From Anderseniella sp963787895 (GTDB lineage Bacteria > Pseudomonadota > Alphaproteobacteria > Rhizobiales > Aestuariivirgaceae): a stretch of DNA of 64,000 nt. The stretch lies in the NCBI GenBank assembly GCA_963787895.1, contig CAWBEX010000006.1:62001-126000 (forward strand), given 5' to 3'. The notes below the pieces were generated by a model that saw only the letters and a list, made by a program, of their open reading frames with translations, was not told the origin of the DNA and ran no database searches. The translations under genes were made by a program, and so were the position numbers. Position 1 is the stretch's first letter; each line of letters starts with the position of its first letter. Shown piece after piece: positions 37,131 through 45,824 of this stretch.

Positions 37131-39365
37131 ATGGACACGAAGGTTCAACATACTCCGGCTCAGACCGCGCCAGTTCGGCCAGTCAAGCGTGGCCAATCCA
37201 CTGCCGCCACCGTCGCGGCTTACGATCCCTTGTTGTCGTGCCTGGAATACATCACCTCGATATTCGCCATGCCCTTCTCCCGACAAGGCGCAGTAGCGGG
37301 CATACCGCTGGATGAAGCGGGCCGCTTGCCTCTCAAACAGTTTGCCCGCGCCGCCACCCGCAGCGGCCTGACCGGCAGCGTGGTGCGCAAGAAGCCAACG
37401 TCCGTTGCACCGATGGTGGTACCTTACATTGCATTGCTGAAAGATGGCGAAGCTGCGGTCGTGACCTCTATTGACCGCAAGTCCAAATCATTGACCCTGG
37501 TGTTCCCGGCAAGCTCAAGAAACAGCCACTCCGTATCTTTCGCCTGGTTGCAGAAGCGGACAACCGGCCACGTTGTCTATGTCACGCGGGAATTTGTTGC
37601 AGACAGTTCCGACAGGAAGACCGGGCAAAACCGGAAGCGGCACTGGTTCTGGTCGCCAATGCTCACCTACATGCCGAGCTGGTTCAACATCGTTGTCGCG
37701 GCACTGGTCGTGAACATCATCGGTCTGGCAACACCGCTATTCATCATGAATGTGTACGACAGGGTCGTGCCAAACCTGGCCATACCAACGCTTTGGGCAT
37801 TGTCGGCAGGCGTTGCGATTGCACTATTGTTCGACCTGATCCTGAGACAGCTCCGCGCCATCGTGCTGGACTGGACCGGCAGGCGGGTGGACATGTCCGT
37901 GGCAAGTGAACTGTTCGAGCACGCACTGGCCATTTCAACCACACACCGGCGCATGACAGCAGGCTCGCTTGCCAACAACATCCGCGAGTTCGAGGCAATC
38001 CGCGAGTTCTTCACATCCTCAAGCCTGATTGCGCTCACCGACTTTCTGTTCATCAGCGTGTTCCTGGGTGCAATCTGGTTTCTGGTCGGCCCATTGTGTC
38101 TGGTGCCGATCATTACAGTGGTACTGGTGCTTACCATAAGCCTGGTATTTCAGGTGCCGATTGGCCGCTCAGTTGCGCAAAGCATGAAAGAGGCATCGCA
38201 GCGCCACTCTATCCTGATCGAAAGCCTTGTCGGCATTGAAAGCATCAAGGCTGCGGGCGCAGAAGGCACCATGCAGCGCAAGTGGGAGGACGCCATTGCC
38301 GCCACAGCAAGGGCAAATTCGCGCAGCCGCTTCTGGTCCAACTGGGTCACCAACCTGACTTCGTCGGTGCAGCAGGCATCTTCCATCGCGGTCATCGTCT
38401 GGGGTGTTTTCCTCATCCTCGACGGCAGCATCACCATTGGCGCATTGATTGCCACCTCGATACTCAGCGGCCGTGCACTCGCCCCGCTGTCTGGCATAGC
38501 TGCAACCCTTGCCCGGGCACACCAGGCCTTTGCTGCCATGAAAGACATCAACACCATCATGCAACTGCCAAGCGAGCGCAGCACAGGCGCCCGCAGCGGA
38601 CAGGAGCTGACCAACCGGGACATCCGCATCGACAATCTGTCGTTTGCCTATGATGGCGCCCATGCCGCTGCTCTGAAAGACATAAACATATCAATCACTG
38701 AAGGCGAACGGGTGGGCATCGTAGGGCGAGTGGGTTCAGGCAAATCCACCCTCGGCAAGCTGCTCGCCGGGTTCTACGAACCCACAAAGGGCAATGTATG
38801 CCTGGGCGGTCTCGACCTGCGCTCCTTCGACATAGCCGATGTGCGCTCTGCCATCGGTTATGTGCCGCAGGATCCGGAATTGTACAGCGGCACCATCCGC
38901 GACAACATCGTCATGGGCAAGCCGGAAACCACCAGTGACGAGCTGATGGAAGCCATCCGAATTGCCGGCATAGACCGCTTCATCGCCGACAACCCCAACG
39001 GCCTTGGTCTGGAAGTTGGCGAGCGCGGCCGCGCCCTGTCAGGCGGACAGCGGCAGGCGGTGGCACTGGCACGCATACTGTTGCGCGACCCGGGCATCCT
39101 GTTTCTCGATGAAAGCTCCAGTGCCATGGACGGTGTTACCGAGGCCAATCTGGGTGCTGCATTGCTGGACTGGGCTGCGCGCGGCAAAACACTGATTGTT
39201 GCAACACATCGCGGCTCGATGTTCGCGCTGGTTGAGCGGCTCATCGTCATCGAGAACGGTCAGGTTGCGGCCGACGGCCCCAAGGATCAGGTGCTGCAAT
39301 ATCTGCGGCAACTCGGCGACAAGAACAAGCAGGCAACCCCTGTGAACAGGATTGGCACGTCATGA
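37131..39365 (+). CDS. Type I secretion ABC transporter with degenerate C39 domain (LapB-like)
   Basis: A 744-residue inner-membrane exporter. Residues about 30-160 are a C39-like domain (DPLLSCLEYITSIFAMPFSRQG). The catalytic Cys position of true C39 peptidases appears to be replaced, so this is a substrate-recognition rather than a processing domain. Six transmembrane helices span about 180-470. The ATPase has Walker A GRVGSGKSTLG (about 535), signature LSGGQRQAVALAR (about 640) and Walker B ILFLDESSSAMD. This layout is typical of exporters of giant adhesins. The start is ATG 37131. The stop overlaps the hlyD-like start by 4 bp. Confidence 0.9.
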   Translation: MDTKVQHTPAQTAPVRPVKRGQSTAATVAAYDPLLSCLEYITSIFAMPFSRQGAVAGIPLDEAGRLPLKQFARAATRSGLTGSVVRKKPTSVAPMVVPYIALLKDGEAAVVTSIDRKSKSLTLVFPASSRNSHSVSFAWLQKRTTGHVVYVTREFVADSSDRKTGQNRKRHWFWSPMLTYMPSWFNIVVAALVVNIIGLATPLFIMNVYDRVVPNLAIPTLWALSAGVAIALLFDLILRQLRAIVLDWTGRRVDMSVASELFEHALAISTTHRRMTAGSLANNIREFEAIREFFTSSSLIALTDFLFISVFLGAIWFLVGPLCLVPIITVVLVLTISLVFQVPIGRSVAQSMKEASQRHSILIESLVGIESIKAAGAEGTMQRKWEDAIAATARANSRSRFWSNWVTNLTSSVQQASSIAVIVWGVFLILDGSITIGALIATSILSGRALAPLSGIAATLARAHQAFAAMKDINTIMQLPSERSTGARSGQELTNRDIRIDNLSFAYDGAHAAALKDINISITEGERVGIVGRVGSGKSTLGKLLAGFYEPTKGNVCLGGLDLRSFDIADVRSAIGYVPQDPELYSGTIRDNIVMGKPETTSDELMEAIRIAGIDRFIADNPNGLGLEVGERGRALSGGQRQAVALARILLRDPGILFLDESSSAMDGVTEANLGAALLDWAARGKTLIVATHRGSMFALVERLIVIENGQVAADGPKDQVLQYLRQLGDKNKQATPVNRIGTS

Positions 39366-40681
39366 GTTCGCGTGCCGAATTTGATTTTGCCAATGATGCG
39401 CGCGCAGCGGTGCTGGAGCGGACGCCCTGGGCTGCCTGGGTGCAAACCATCGCCATCGGCCTGCTCGTGGCCTCTGCGATCGCGTGGGCAGCCATTGCCC
39501 GCGTAGACGAGGTAACCCATGCCACAGGCAAGGTGGTGCCTTCATCACAGCTTCAGGTGGTGCAGACACTCGAGCCCGGCATCATCAGTTCCATCACGGT
39601 TCGCGAAGGCGATATCGTCGAAAAGGATCAGGTCCTCATGCAGGTGAACAACACCTCGCAGCTGTCTCGGGCCGGCGAAATCCGCCAGAAGCGCTATGCA
39701 CTGACCGCCACGATAGCGCGGCTTCAGGCGGCTGAGAAACTGGAGGCCACTATCAAACTTCCAGCCGGTGCCAGCGAGGAATTGAGCCGTAGCTTCGCCT
39801 CCGAGCAGGCCGCGCTGGACTCTGACTTGCAGAAACTTGAAAGCGAACGCCAGATTCTTTCCCGTCAGATTGAACAGCGCAAACAGGAGCTGAAGGAACT
39901 GGAGGCAACCGAGCAGAAGCTGAAATCGACAATGGTGCCGCTGAACAAGGAACTGAAACTTACACGCAACCTCAACCAGCGCGGCTTTGTGCCGGAGATC
40001 GATGTGCTGCGGCTTGAACGTGAGCAGCAGGACGTCAAAGGTCAACTCGACATCGTGGCATCGTCCCTGCCGCGGGCCCAGTCAGCAATTTCCGAAGCCG
40101 AAGAGCGCTTGTCTGTGGCAACACAGGTGTTCAGGTCAGATGTGCTGAAAAAACTGACGGTGGCCAGAAACGACCTCGCCATTCTTGCCGAGAGTGAACG
40201 CGACACCGACGATCAGGTCGCGCGAACGTCGCTTCGCGCGCCGGTGCGCGGAGTTGTCAACAAAATCACGGTCCGGTCGCTTGGAGCGGTGGTGCAACCT
40301 GGTCAGGACATCATTTCCATTGTTCCAATAGAAGACAACCTTCAGATCGAAGCCCGCGTCAGGCCCAAGGATGTTGCCTTCATACGGCCCGGCCACAAAG
40401 TCAGCATCAAGCTCACCGCCTACGACTACACCATCTACGGCGCCCTTGAAGGACGCATAGAACGCATCAGCGCCGACACCATCCAGGACCCGAACGGTGA
40501 TGCATTTTACAGCGTCTTGGTCAGCACCCCGGAAACCCATCTCGTCCATGCCGGCAAGAAGCTGCCAGTCATCCCCGGCATGCAGGCAACAGTGGACATT
40601 CTGACGGGCGACAAGACAGTTCTCGACTACCTGCTGAAGCCGGTCAACAAGATCAGCAGCGAAGCCCTTCGCGAAAACTGA
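39362..40681 (+). CDS. HlyD-family membrane fusion protein (type I secretion)
   Basis: A 439-residue periplasmic adaptor. One transmembrane helix lies at about residues 28-48 (TIAIGLLVASAIAWAAIA). A lipoyl half-motif follows (EPGIISSITVREGDIVEKDQ), then a long coiled coil of about 200 residues (SERQILSRQIEQRKQELKELEA). The second lipoyl half is near residue 285 (TSLRAPVRGVVNKITVRSLGAVVQPGQ) and the beta-barrel domain ends at IPGMQATVDILTGDKTVLDYLLKP, a classical HlyD ending. It bridges the ABC protein and TolC. It is the third gene of the operon, with ATGA overlap. Confidence 0.92.
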   Translation: MSSRAEFDFANDARAAVLERTPWAAWVQTIAIGLLVASAIAWAAIARVDEVTHATGKVVPSSQLQVVQTLEPGIISSITVREGDIVEKDQVLMQVNNTSQLSRAGEIRQKRYALTATIARLQAAEKLEATIKLPAGASEELSRSFASEQAALDSDLQKLESERQILSRQIEQRKQELKELEATEQKLKSTMVPLNKELKLTRNLNQRGFVPEIDVLRLEREQQDVKGQLDIVASSLPRAQSAISEAEERLSVATQVFRSDVLKKLTVARNDLAILAESERDTDDQVARTSLRAPVRGVVNKITVRSLGAVVQPGQDIISIVPIEDNLQIEARVRPKDVAFIRPGHKVSIKLTAYDYTIYGALEGRIERISADTIQDPNGDAFYSVLVSTPETHLVHAGKKLPVIPGMQATVDILTGDKTVLDYLLKPVNKISSEALREN

Positions 40682-40802
40682 CCTTATCCGGGTTCCCCTC
40701 CATCCTGCCAAAGCCTGAGCACGCTACGCTCGGGAAAACCAGGGAGTGCGGCCAGTATTGCCCGCGCTTTGCGGTCTGCTGCAAATTTGTCCGGTCTATT
40801 GC

Positions 40803-40829
40803 AAGAACTTGTTGTTCTTTTTATAGAAC
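40803..40829. promoter_or_regulatory. Overlapping inverted repeats upstream of cysG
   Basis: AAGAAC-TTGTT-GTTCTT (40803-40819) overlaps GTTCT-N6-AGAAC (40814-40829). This AT-rich stretch ends 47 bp before the cysG ATG, so it is placed like an operator over or near the promoter. A second GTTCT-N6-AGAAC lies inside cysG. The regulator is unknown. Confidence 0.5.
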
Positions 40830-40876
40830 GATATATACTGAAGCCCAGTTGATCATGTTTCCAACTGGAGTTGGCC

Positions 40877-42286
40877 ATGCGTTACTACCCTGTGTTTCTG
40901 GACCTTGAAGGCAGGACCGTTGTCATCGTCGGAGGTGGCGAGGAAGCCGCCCAGAAGCTCCGGTTGATGGCCAAGACGCCTGCCCGGCTGGTCATCATAA
41001 CCGAATTCGCGGGGCAAGAGCTGTCACTTCAGGCCGATGCATGCGGTGCTTGCATCATCCCGCGCGAGTTCGACGCCGATGATCTTCATGGCGCAGCAAT
41101 GGTTTTTGCCTGCGGATTGGATGAAGTTGAAGAAGACGCCGTAGTGGAAGCGGCAAAGTTGCGCGATATTCCGGTAAATGTTGTCGACAAACAGGACAAG
41201 TGCTCGTTCATCACGCCCGCAATCGTCGACCGTGGGGCGCTGACAATTGCCATCGCGACCGAAGGTGCGGCGCCGGTCCTTGCGCAAGGCATCAAGGCAC
41301 AACTCGAAACCATGCTGCCGCCTTCAATGGTTGAGCTGGTTCATGCCGGAAAAGCACTGCGCCCGCGTGTCGCCAGCAAACTGGCCAGGGGCGCTGCACG
41401 GCGCGACTTCTGGCGGTCTTTCTTTTTTGGAGACATACGCAACGCGCACGAACGCGGAGACAAGGCCGCTTTTGAAAGATCAGTAGATGCCGTTCTTATA
41501 AAAGAACAATACGTTCGTGAGGGGTCGGTAGCGCTGGTTGGTGCTGGCCCCGGTGACCCAGACCTGTTGACCTTGAAGGCGCAGCGGCGCTTGCAGGAAG
41601 CAGATGTGATTGTCTATGACAAACTGGTCAGCGATGCAGTGCTTGAATATGCCCGCCGCGACGCCGTGCGAATTTATGTCGGCAAGGAACCCGGCAAGCC
41701 CTCGGTCAGCCAGGCCCGCATCAACGATATACTGCTGGAACGCGCCCGCGCCGGCAACAAGGTGGTGCGGCTAAAGGGAGGCGATCCTTACGTTTTTGGC
41801 CGCGGCGGCGAAGAGCAGCAAGCCCTGCTTGAAGCAGGCATCCCGATCGAGGTGGTGCCCGGAATCACGGCAGCGGTGGCTTGCGCTGCCGCGATCCGCC
41901 TGCCCCTGACATGGCGCGGCGAAAACCGGTCGTTCTCCATGCTGACCGGCACTGCCGGTGATGGCGCAGCCGAACATGACTGGAAGGCGCTTGCACGGCC
42001 CGGCACTGCATTCTCCATATACATGGGTGTGCGCCAGGCAGCCCACATCCAGGCGCAACTGCTGAAAGCCGGTATCGCGACTGACACCCCGGTTGTCGTG
42101 GTGGAAAAGGGAACATTGCCAGGCCAGAAGACCGCACTGGGCACCATTGCCACATTGACGAAAACACTTGGCGTGAATGCCATCAATGGCCCGGCCATCA
42201 TCTATGTGGGGCTGGATCCTGCGCGCTCCGATGTACTTGCCGCCGAGGCAACGGCCGCCCGCGACACTGAGAGGCTCGCATCATGA
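40877..42286 (+). CDS. cysG: Siroheme synthase CysG (precorrin-2 dehydrogenase/ferrochelatase + uroporphyrinogen-III methyltransferase)
   Basis: A 469-residue fusion. The ATG at 40877 follows GGAG by 6 bp. Residues 1-200 are the CysG N-terminal NAD-dependent dehydrogenase/ferrochelatase (VVIVGGGEEAAQKLRLM near residue 14). Residues about 215-460 are the SAM-dependent methyltransferase (VALVGAGPGDPDLLTLKAQ; VVRLKGGDPYVFGRGGEE; EVVPGITAAVACAA). It makes siroheme, the cofactor of the sulfite reductase encoded two genes downstream. The stop overlaps the DUF2849 gene by 4 bp. A palindrome in its own coding sequence (41492-41507) sits at the junction between the two domains. Confidence 0.95.
   Translation: MRYYPVFLDLEGRTVVIVGGGEEAAQKLRLMAKTPARLVIITEFAGQELSLQADACGACIIPREFDADDLHGAAMVFACGLDEVEEDAVVEAAKLRDIPVNVVDKQDKCSFITPAIVDRGALTIAIATEGAAPVLAQGIKAQLETMLPPSMVELVHAGKALRPRVASKLARGAARRDFWRSFFFGDIRNAHERGDKAAFERSVDAVLIKEQYVREGSVALVGAGPGDPDLLTLKAQRRLQEADVIVYDKLVSDAVLEYARRDAVRIYVGKEPGKPSVSQARINDILLERARAGNKVVRLKGGDPYVFGRGGEEQQALLEAGIPIEVVPGITAAVACAAAIRLPLTWRGENRSFSMLTGTAGDGAAEHDWKALARPGTAFSIYMGVRQAAHIQAQLLKAGIATDTPVVVVEKGTLPGQKTALGTIATLTKTLGVNAINGPAIIYVGLDPARSDVLAAEATAARDTERLAS
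41492..41507. promoter_or_regulatory. Perfect palindrome inside cysG
   Basis: GTTCTTATAAAAGAAC: six-base arms with a 4-base centre, equal in layout to GTTCT-N6-AGAAC upstream of the gene. It encodes V-L-I-K-E with AT-rich codons (CTT, ATA, AAA) unlike the surrounding GC-rich codon use, which suggests selection on the DNA sequence. It could be an internal operator. Confidence 0.4.
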
Positions 42287-42627
42287 ATGACACGACAGAA
42301 GACTGCAGCGAGTACGTAGTGACTGCCAGCGATGTATTGTCCGGCGACACCCTGTTTCGCGCACCCGGCTCCAGATGGACCCGCGCCCTGGACGAAGCAG
42401 AAGTGCTGGTGTGTCAGGACTCAGGGTTTGTCGCGCTTGGCTATGCCGAGGCAGACGTCAAGGCCAACAAGGTGATGGGGCTCTACCTGGTCGAAGTCAG
42501 TCGTGAAACCGGCCATGTGCGCCCTGTGCATATTCGTGAACGCATTCGCGCACTTGGACCGACAGTGCGGCCTGACCTCGCCAACAAGGCAGACGGGTTT
42601 TCAGTTTCGGAGGTTGTGGACCAATGA
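42283..42627 (+). CDS. DUF2849 protein of the sulfite-reduction operon
   Basis: A 114-residue protein with ASDVLSGDTLFRAPGSRWTRALDEAEV near the start and VRPVHIRERIRALGPTVR near the end, as in DUF2849. This family is nearly always found between cysG and cysI in alphaproteobacteria. Its role is unknown; assistance to siroheme delivery or sulfite reductase is suggested by position. It overlaps both neighbours by 4 bp. Confidence 0.85.
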   Translation: MNDTTEDCSEYVVTASDVLSGDTLFRAPGSRWTRALDEAEVLVCQDSGFVALGYAEADVKANKVMGLYLVEVSRETGHVRPVHIRERIRALGPTVRPDLANKADGFSVSEVVDQ

Positions 42628-44324
42628 ACATGCACCTGACAGGCAACAGCACCGAAGAGCCCCGCATATACCGCTATGACGAGTTCGATCATCGTTTTGT
42701 CGCGGCGCGCGTGGCCCAGTTTCGCGACCAGGTTGAGCGCCGTCTGAAGGGCGAGATCACCGAGGATGAGTTCAAGCCCATGCGGCTGATGAACGGCCTG
42801 TATCACCAGCTCCACGCCTACATGCTGCGCGTGGCTGTGCCCTACGGCACCATGTCGGCATCACAGCTCCACATGCTGGCCGACATTGCCGACAAGTATG
42901 ACCGTGGCTACGGCCATTGGACCACCCGGCAGAACATCCAGTTCAACTGGGTGAAACTGGAAGAGACGGCGGACATTCTGGCAGATCTCGCCAGCGTGGA
43001 GATGCATGCCATCCAGACCTCGGGCAACTGCATCCGCAACACCACGACAGACCAGTATGCCGGGGCTGCGGCTGATGAGCTGGCTGACCCGCGCCCGGTG
43101 TGTGAACTCATCCGGCAATGGTCCAGCCTGCACCCGGAGTTCACCTACCTGCCGCGCAAGTTCAAGGTTGCCGTGACCGGTTCACCAAATGACAGGGCGG
43201 CCGTAGCGGTGCACGACATCGGCCTGAGAATGCACCTCAATGAAAGCGGCGAACGCGGCTGGGAAGTGTTGGTCGGCGGAGGCCAGGGCAGAACCCCGAT
43301 CATCGCCGTCACCATACGCCAATGGCTGCCCGAGGCCGATCTGCTGCCCTACCTTGCAGCGATCATGCGCGTCTACAACCTGACCGGCCGCCGGGACAAC
43401 AAATACAAGGCGCGCATCAAGATACTGGTGCACGAAATGGGCAAAGTTGCCTTTGCCGCTGAAGTGGAAAGAGAGTTTGCCGCAGCGCCCAGACAAACTG
43501 CACAGATTGATGCACGTGAGCTTGAGCGCATATCGGCCTGCTTCACACCGCCAGCGTTCCAGACACTTGAGAATTTCGTGCCGGAAATCGAGGAGAGGAA
43601 GCTGGCCGACCGCGAGTTCCGCCAGTGGATCAGCTCCAACACGTTCACCCACAAACAGCCCGGCTACATCATCGTCAATGCCTCGTTCAAGCCGGCAGGC
43701 GGCATCCCCGGTGACGCAACCAGTGCTCAAATGCGCGCAGTAGCCAGCCTTGCAGAACAACATTCCTTCAACGAAGTCCGGGTGACACACGCCCAGAACC
43801 TGACACTTCCCCACGTTCGTCTCGTGGACCTCATCGAGGTTTACGACACGCTGAAGGCCCATGATCTGGCACATGCCAACATCGGCCTCATCGGCGACAT
43901 CATCGCCTGTCCTGGCCTGGATTATTGTTCGCTGGCGACAGCCCGCTCAATCCCCGTTGCACAGCAGATATCCGCGCGCTTCGCCGACATCACCCGCCAA
44001 CACGATGTCGGCCCCCTGAAGCTGAACATTTCAGGCTGCATCAACGCCTGCGGCCATCACCATGTCGGCCACATTGGTATTCTCGGCGTCGACAAGAAGG
44101 GCAAGGAATTTTACCAGATCACTCTGGGCGGTTCGTCTGCCAATGCAGCATCAATCGGCAAGATACTCGGCCCCGGCTTCGGCGCAGACGAAATTGCCGA
44201 TGCTGTGGAAACAGTCGTCGAAACATATCTCAAGGCCCGTCAACCGGGCGAAGAGTTTCTTCAAACATATCGCCGCCTGGGCGCGGCACCTTTCAAGGAG
44301 GCGCTTTACAATGCCGTTGATTGA
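42624..44324 (+). CDS. cysI: Nitrite/sulfite reductase hemoprotein (CysI type)
   Basis: A 566-residue siroheme and [4Fe-4S] enzyme that reduces sulfite to sulfide. The duplicated ferredoxin-like/siroheme domains are visible (GHWTTRQNIQFNWVKLEE near residue 97; RVTHAQNLTLPHV near residue 391). The cluster cysteines are C429 and C435 (ACPGLDYCSLA), and C472 and C476 (SGCINACGHHHVGHIG). No flavoprotein partner (CysJ) or ferredoxin gene is in the operon, so electrons may come from a ferredoxin encoded elsewhere. In context with cysG the assimilatory sulfite role is more likely than nitrite reduction. Confidence 0.92.
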   Translation: MNMHLTGNSTEEPRIYRYDEFDHRFVAARVAQFRDQVERRLKGEITEDEFKPMRLMNGLYHQLHAYMLRVAVPYGTMSASQLHMLADIADKYDRGYGHWTTRQNIQFNWVKLEETADILADLASVEMHAIQTSGNCIRNTTTDQYAGAAADELADPRPVCELIRQWSSLHPEFTYLPRKFKVAVTGSPNDRAAVAVHDIGLRMHLNESGERGWEVLVGGGQGRTPIIAVTIRQWLPEADLLPYLAAIMRVYNLTGRRDNKYKARIKILVHEMGKVAFAAEVEREFAAAPRQTAQIDARELERISACFTPPAFQTLENFVPEIEERKLADREFRQWISSNTFTHKQPGYIIVNASFKPAGGIPGDATSAQMRAVASLAEQHSFNEVRVTHAQNLTLPHVRLVDLIEVYDTLKAHDLAHANIGLIGDIIACPGLDYCSLATARSIPVAQQISARFADITRQHDVGPLKLNISGCINACGHHHVGHIGILGVDKKGKEFYQITLGGSSANAASIGKILGPGFGADEIADAVETVVETYLKARQPGEEFLQTYRRLGAAPFKEALYNAVD

Positions 44325-44832
44325 AAACAACAGACTTGCATATGATGTTTGGAGCTATCTTGAAGCTGACGAAAGCGCACGTGACCGATCGATGATCATC
44401 GTACCCTTCGCCCGCCTCGACGAGGTGCTGATGCAATGGCCCGAAGGCCATCGCGGACTGGGCGTTGACCTGCCAAATGATGTCCAGCTTGGCACACTCT
44501 CACCACACCTGTCCCGCTTCGACATTGTGGCCGTCAATTTCCCTTCCTTTGCCGATGGACGTGCATTCTCGCAAGCCCGCTCTATCCGCACCACCCACCG
44601 CTTTGGCGGCACCATCCGGGCGCGTGGCAACTTCCTGCCCGACCAGTACGGTTTCATGCTGCAGTCGGGCATCGATAGCCTGGAGGTATCAGACCGCTTT
44701 CCAGAAGAAGTATGGCTGCGCCAGGCAACCCAGTTTCCGGCAACCTACCAGCGCGATTATGCATTGACGGGTCTTGAGGTGCGCCCATTGGTAGACGCGA
44801 TCGCATGGCCCGAACAACCGCACTACGGATAA
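44311..44832 (+). CDS. DUF934 protein of the sulfite-reduction operon
   Basis: A 173-residue protein from the ATG at 44311, which overlaps the end of cysI by 14 bp; the longer frame from 44062 lies wholly inside cysI. DUF934 features: GVDLPNDVQLGTLSPHLSRFDIVAVNFPSFADGR and RARGNFLPDQYGFMLQSGID. The family accompanies cysI and usually cysH in alphaproteobacteria. Here cysH is absent between them. Function unknown. Confidence 0.88.
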   Translation: MPLIENNRLAYDVWSYLEADESARDRSMIIVPFARLDEVLMQWPEGHRGLGVDLPNDVQLGTLSPHLSRFDIVAVNFPSFADGRAFSQARSIRTTHRFGGTIRARGNFLPDQYGFMLQSGIDSLEVSDRFPEEVWLRQATQFPATYQRDYALTGLEVRPLVDAIAWPEQPHYG

Positions 44833-44880
44833 CATTCTCCCGCCGATGCAGCCCGCTAGAGACCTTCATCGGCAGGAATG
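44833..44880 (+). terminator. Hairpin after DUF934, probable end of cys operon
   Basis: CATTCTCCCGCCGATG (44833-44848) pairs imperfectly with CATCGGCAGGAATG (44867-44880), leaving an 18-base loop. There is no T run, so termination is only inferred from its place directly after the stop codon. Confidence 0.4.
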
Positions 44881-45031
44881 CACTGTTGACGGATTCCGGG
44901 TAACTGAATTTTCGTTTTGCAATCACTCCACAGTGGGGCAATTTGGCCTCGCATCTTCCCGCTGGAGAAAAACCCGTGTCAGTCGCCCCTGAAATCATGC
45001 CCCGCACCCGCAGTTCCATCGGAGCAGGCAA

Positions 45032-45757
45032 GTGACCCCGCTGGTACTGGTACATGGCTTCATGGGCGGCAGCGCGCAATGGAGCGGCCAACAGCGTTTG
45101 CATGGCGGCGGCAGCAAGGTCATTGCCGTCGACTTGCCGGGCTTTGGCGCCAACCACGCCGCCCTCTCGCCCCACACAATCGCTGACCATGCACACTTCG
45201 TCCTCGACAAACTTGCCGAACAGGGCGTCAACAGCTTCGATCTGCTGGGCCATTCCATGGGCGGCATGATCGTGCAGGAGATGACCGCACTTGCGCCAGA
45301 TCGGGTTCGCAAGCTGGTGCTGTACGGCACAGGCGCATGCAGCAACCCGGCCGGACGGTTCGAAACCTATGAAGAAAGCAAGCGCCGCGCCGACCATGAT
45401 GGCGCTTCAGCAACGGCACGACGCATCGCCGCCACATGGTTTGTCAATGGCACCCAGGCACCGGCATATGAAGCCTGCGCGAAGATTGCCGAGATGGCCA
45501 GCCTGCAAGCCATCCACGCCGGAATTGATGCCTTCGGCAACTGGTCGCGGGTTGAAAACCTGGCCGCCATCAACAGCCCGACGCTGATCATTTGGGGTCA
45601 GCATGACCGCAGCTATCAGTGGTCACAGATCGAACAACTATGGCGCACAATTCCGGCTGCAAGCCTGGCTGTGGTGCCCGGCTGCGCACATGCCGTCCAC
45701 CTGGAAAAGCCGTCTCTTTTCAATGCCCTGCTGGAAGATTTTTTAGGTACGGGTTAA
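45032..45757 (+). CDS. Alpha/beta hydrolase
   Basis: A 241-residue alpha/beta-fold hydrolase starting at GTG 45032 with GGAG 9 bp upstream. The oxyanion loop is VHGFMGGSAQW near residue 7. The nucleophile elbow is LLGHSMGGMIVQE (serine near residue 73), and the acid and histidine of the triad are in WGQHDRSYQW and PGCAHAVHLEKPS. The family includes esterases and C-C hydrolases; the substrate is unknown. It is on the same strand as the cys operon but 199 bp downstream of it. Confidence 0.82.
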   Translation: MTPLVLVHGFMGGSAQWSGQQRLHGGGSKVIAVDLPGFGANHAALSPHTIADHAHFVLDKLAEQGVNSFDLLGHSMGGMIVQEMTALAPDRVRKLVLYGTGACSNPAGRFETYEESKRRADHDGASATARRIAATWFVNGTQAPAYEACAKIAEMASLQAIHAGIDAFGNWSRVENLAAINSPTLIIWGQHDRSYQWSQIEQLWRTIPAASLAVVPGCAHAVHLEKPSLFNALLEDFLGTG

Positions 45758-45824
45758 CGCTGTGCGCATGCACAACACCCATCAGGCTAAAAAGCCGCCA
45801 CTACAACCGGCATACACAAGCGGA

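Noticed and set aside
41492..41517. Alphaproteobacterial LexA box near the cysG palindrome
   Set aside because: That box is a direct repeat GTTC-N7-GTTC; the GTTC copies here do not have the required spacing, and the element is an inverted repeat.
45758..45780. Terminator between the hydrolase and pntB genes
   Set aside because: TGTGCGCATGCACA is a near-palindrome but is short, with no T run on either strand.
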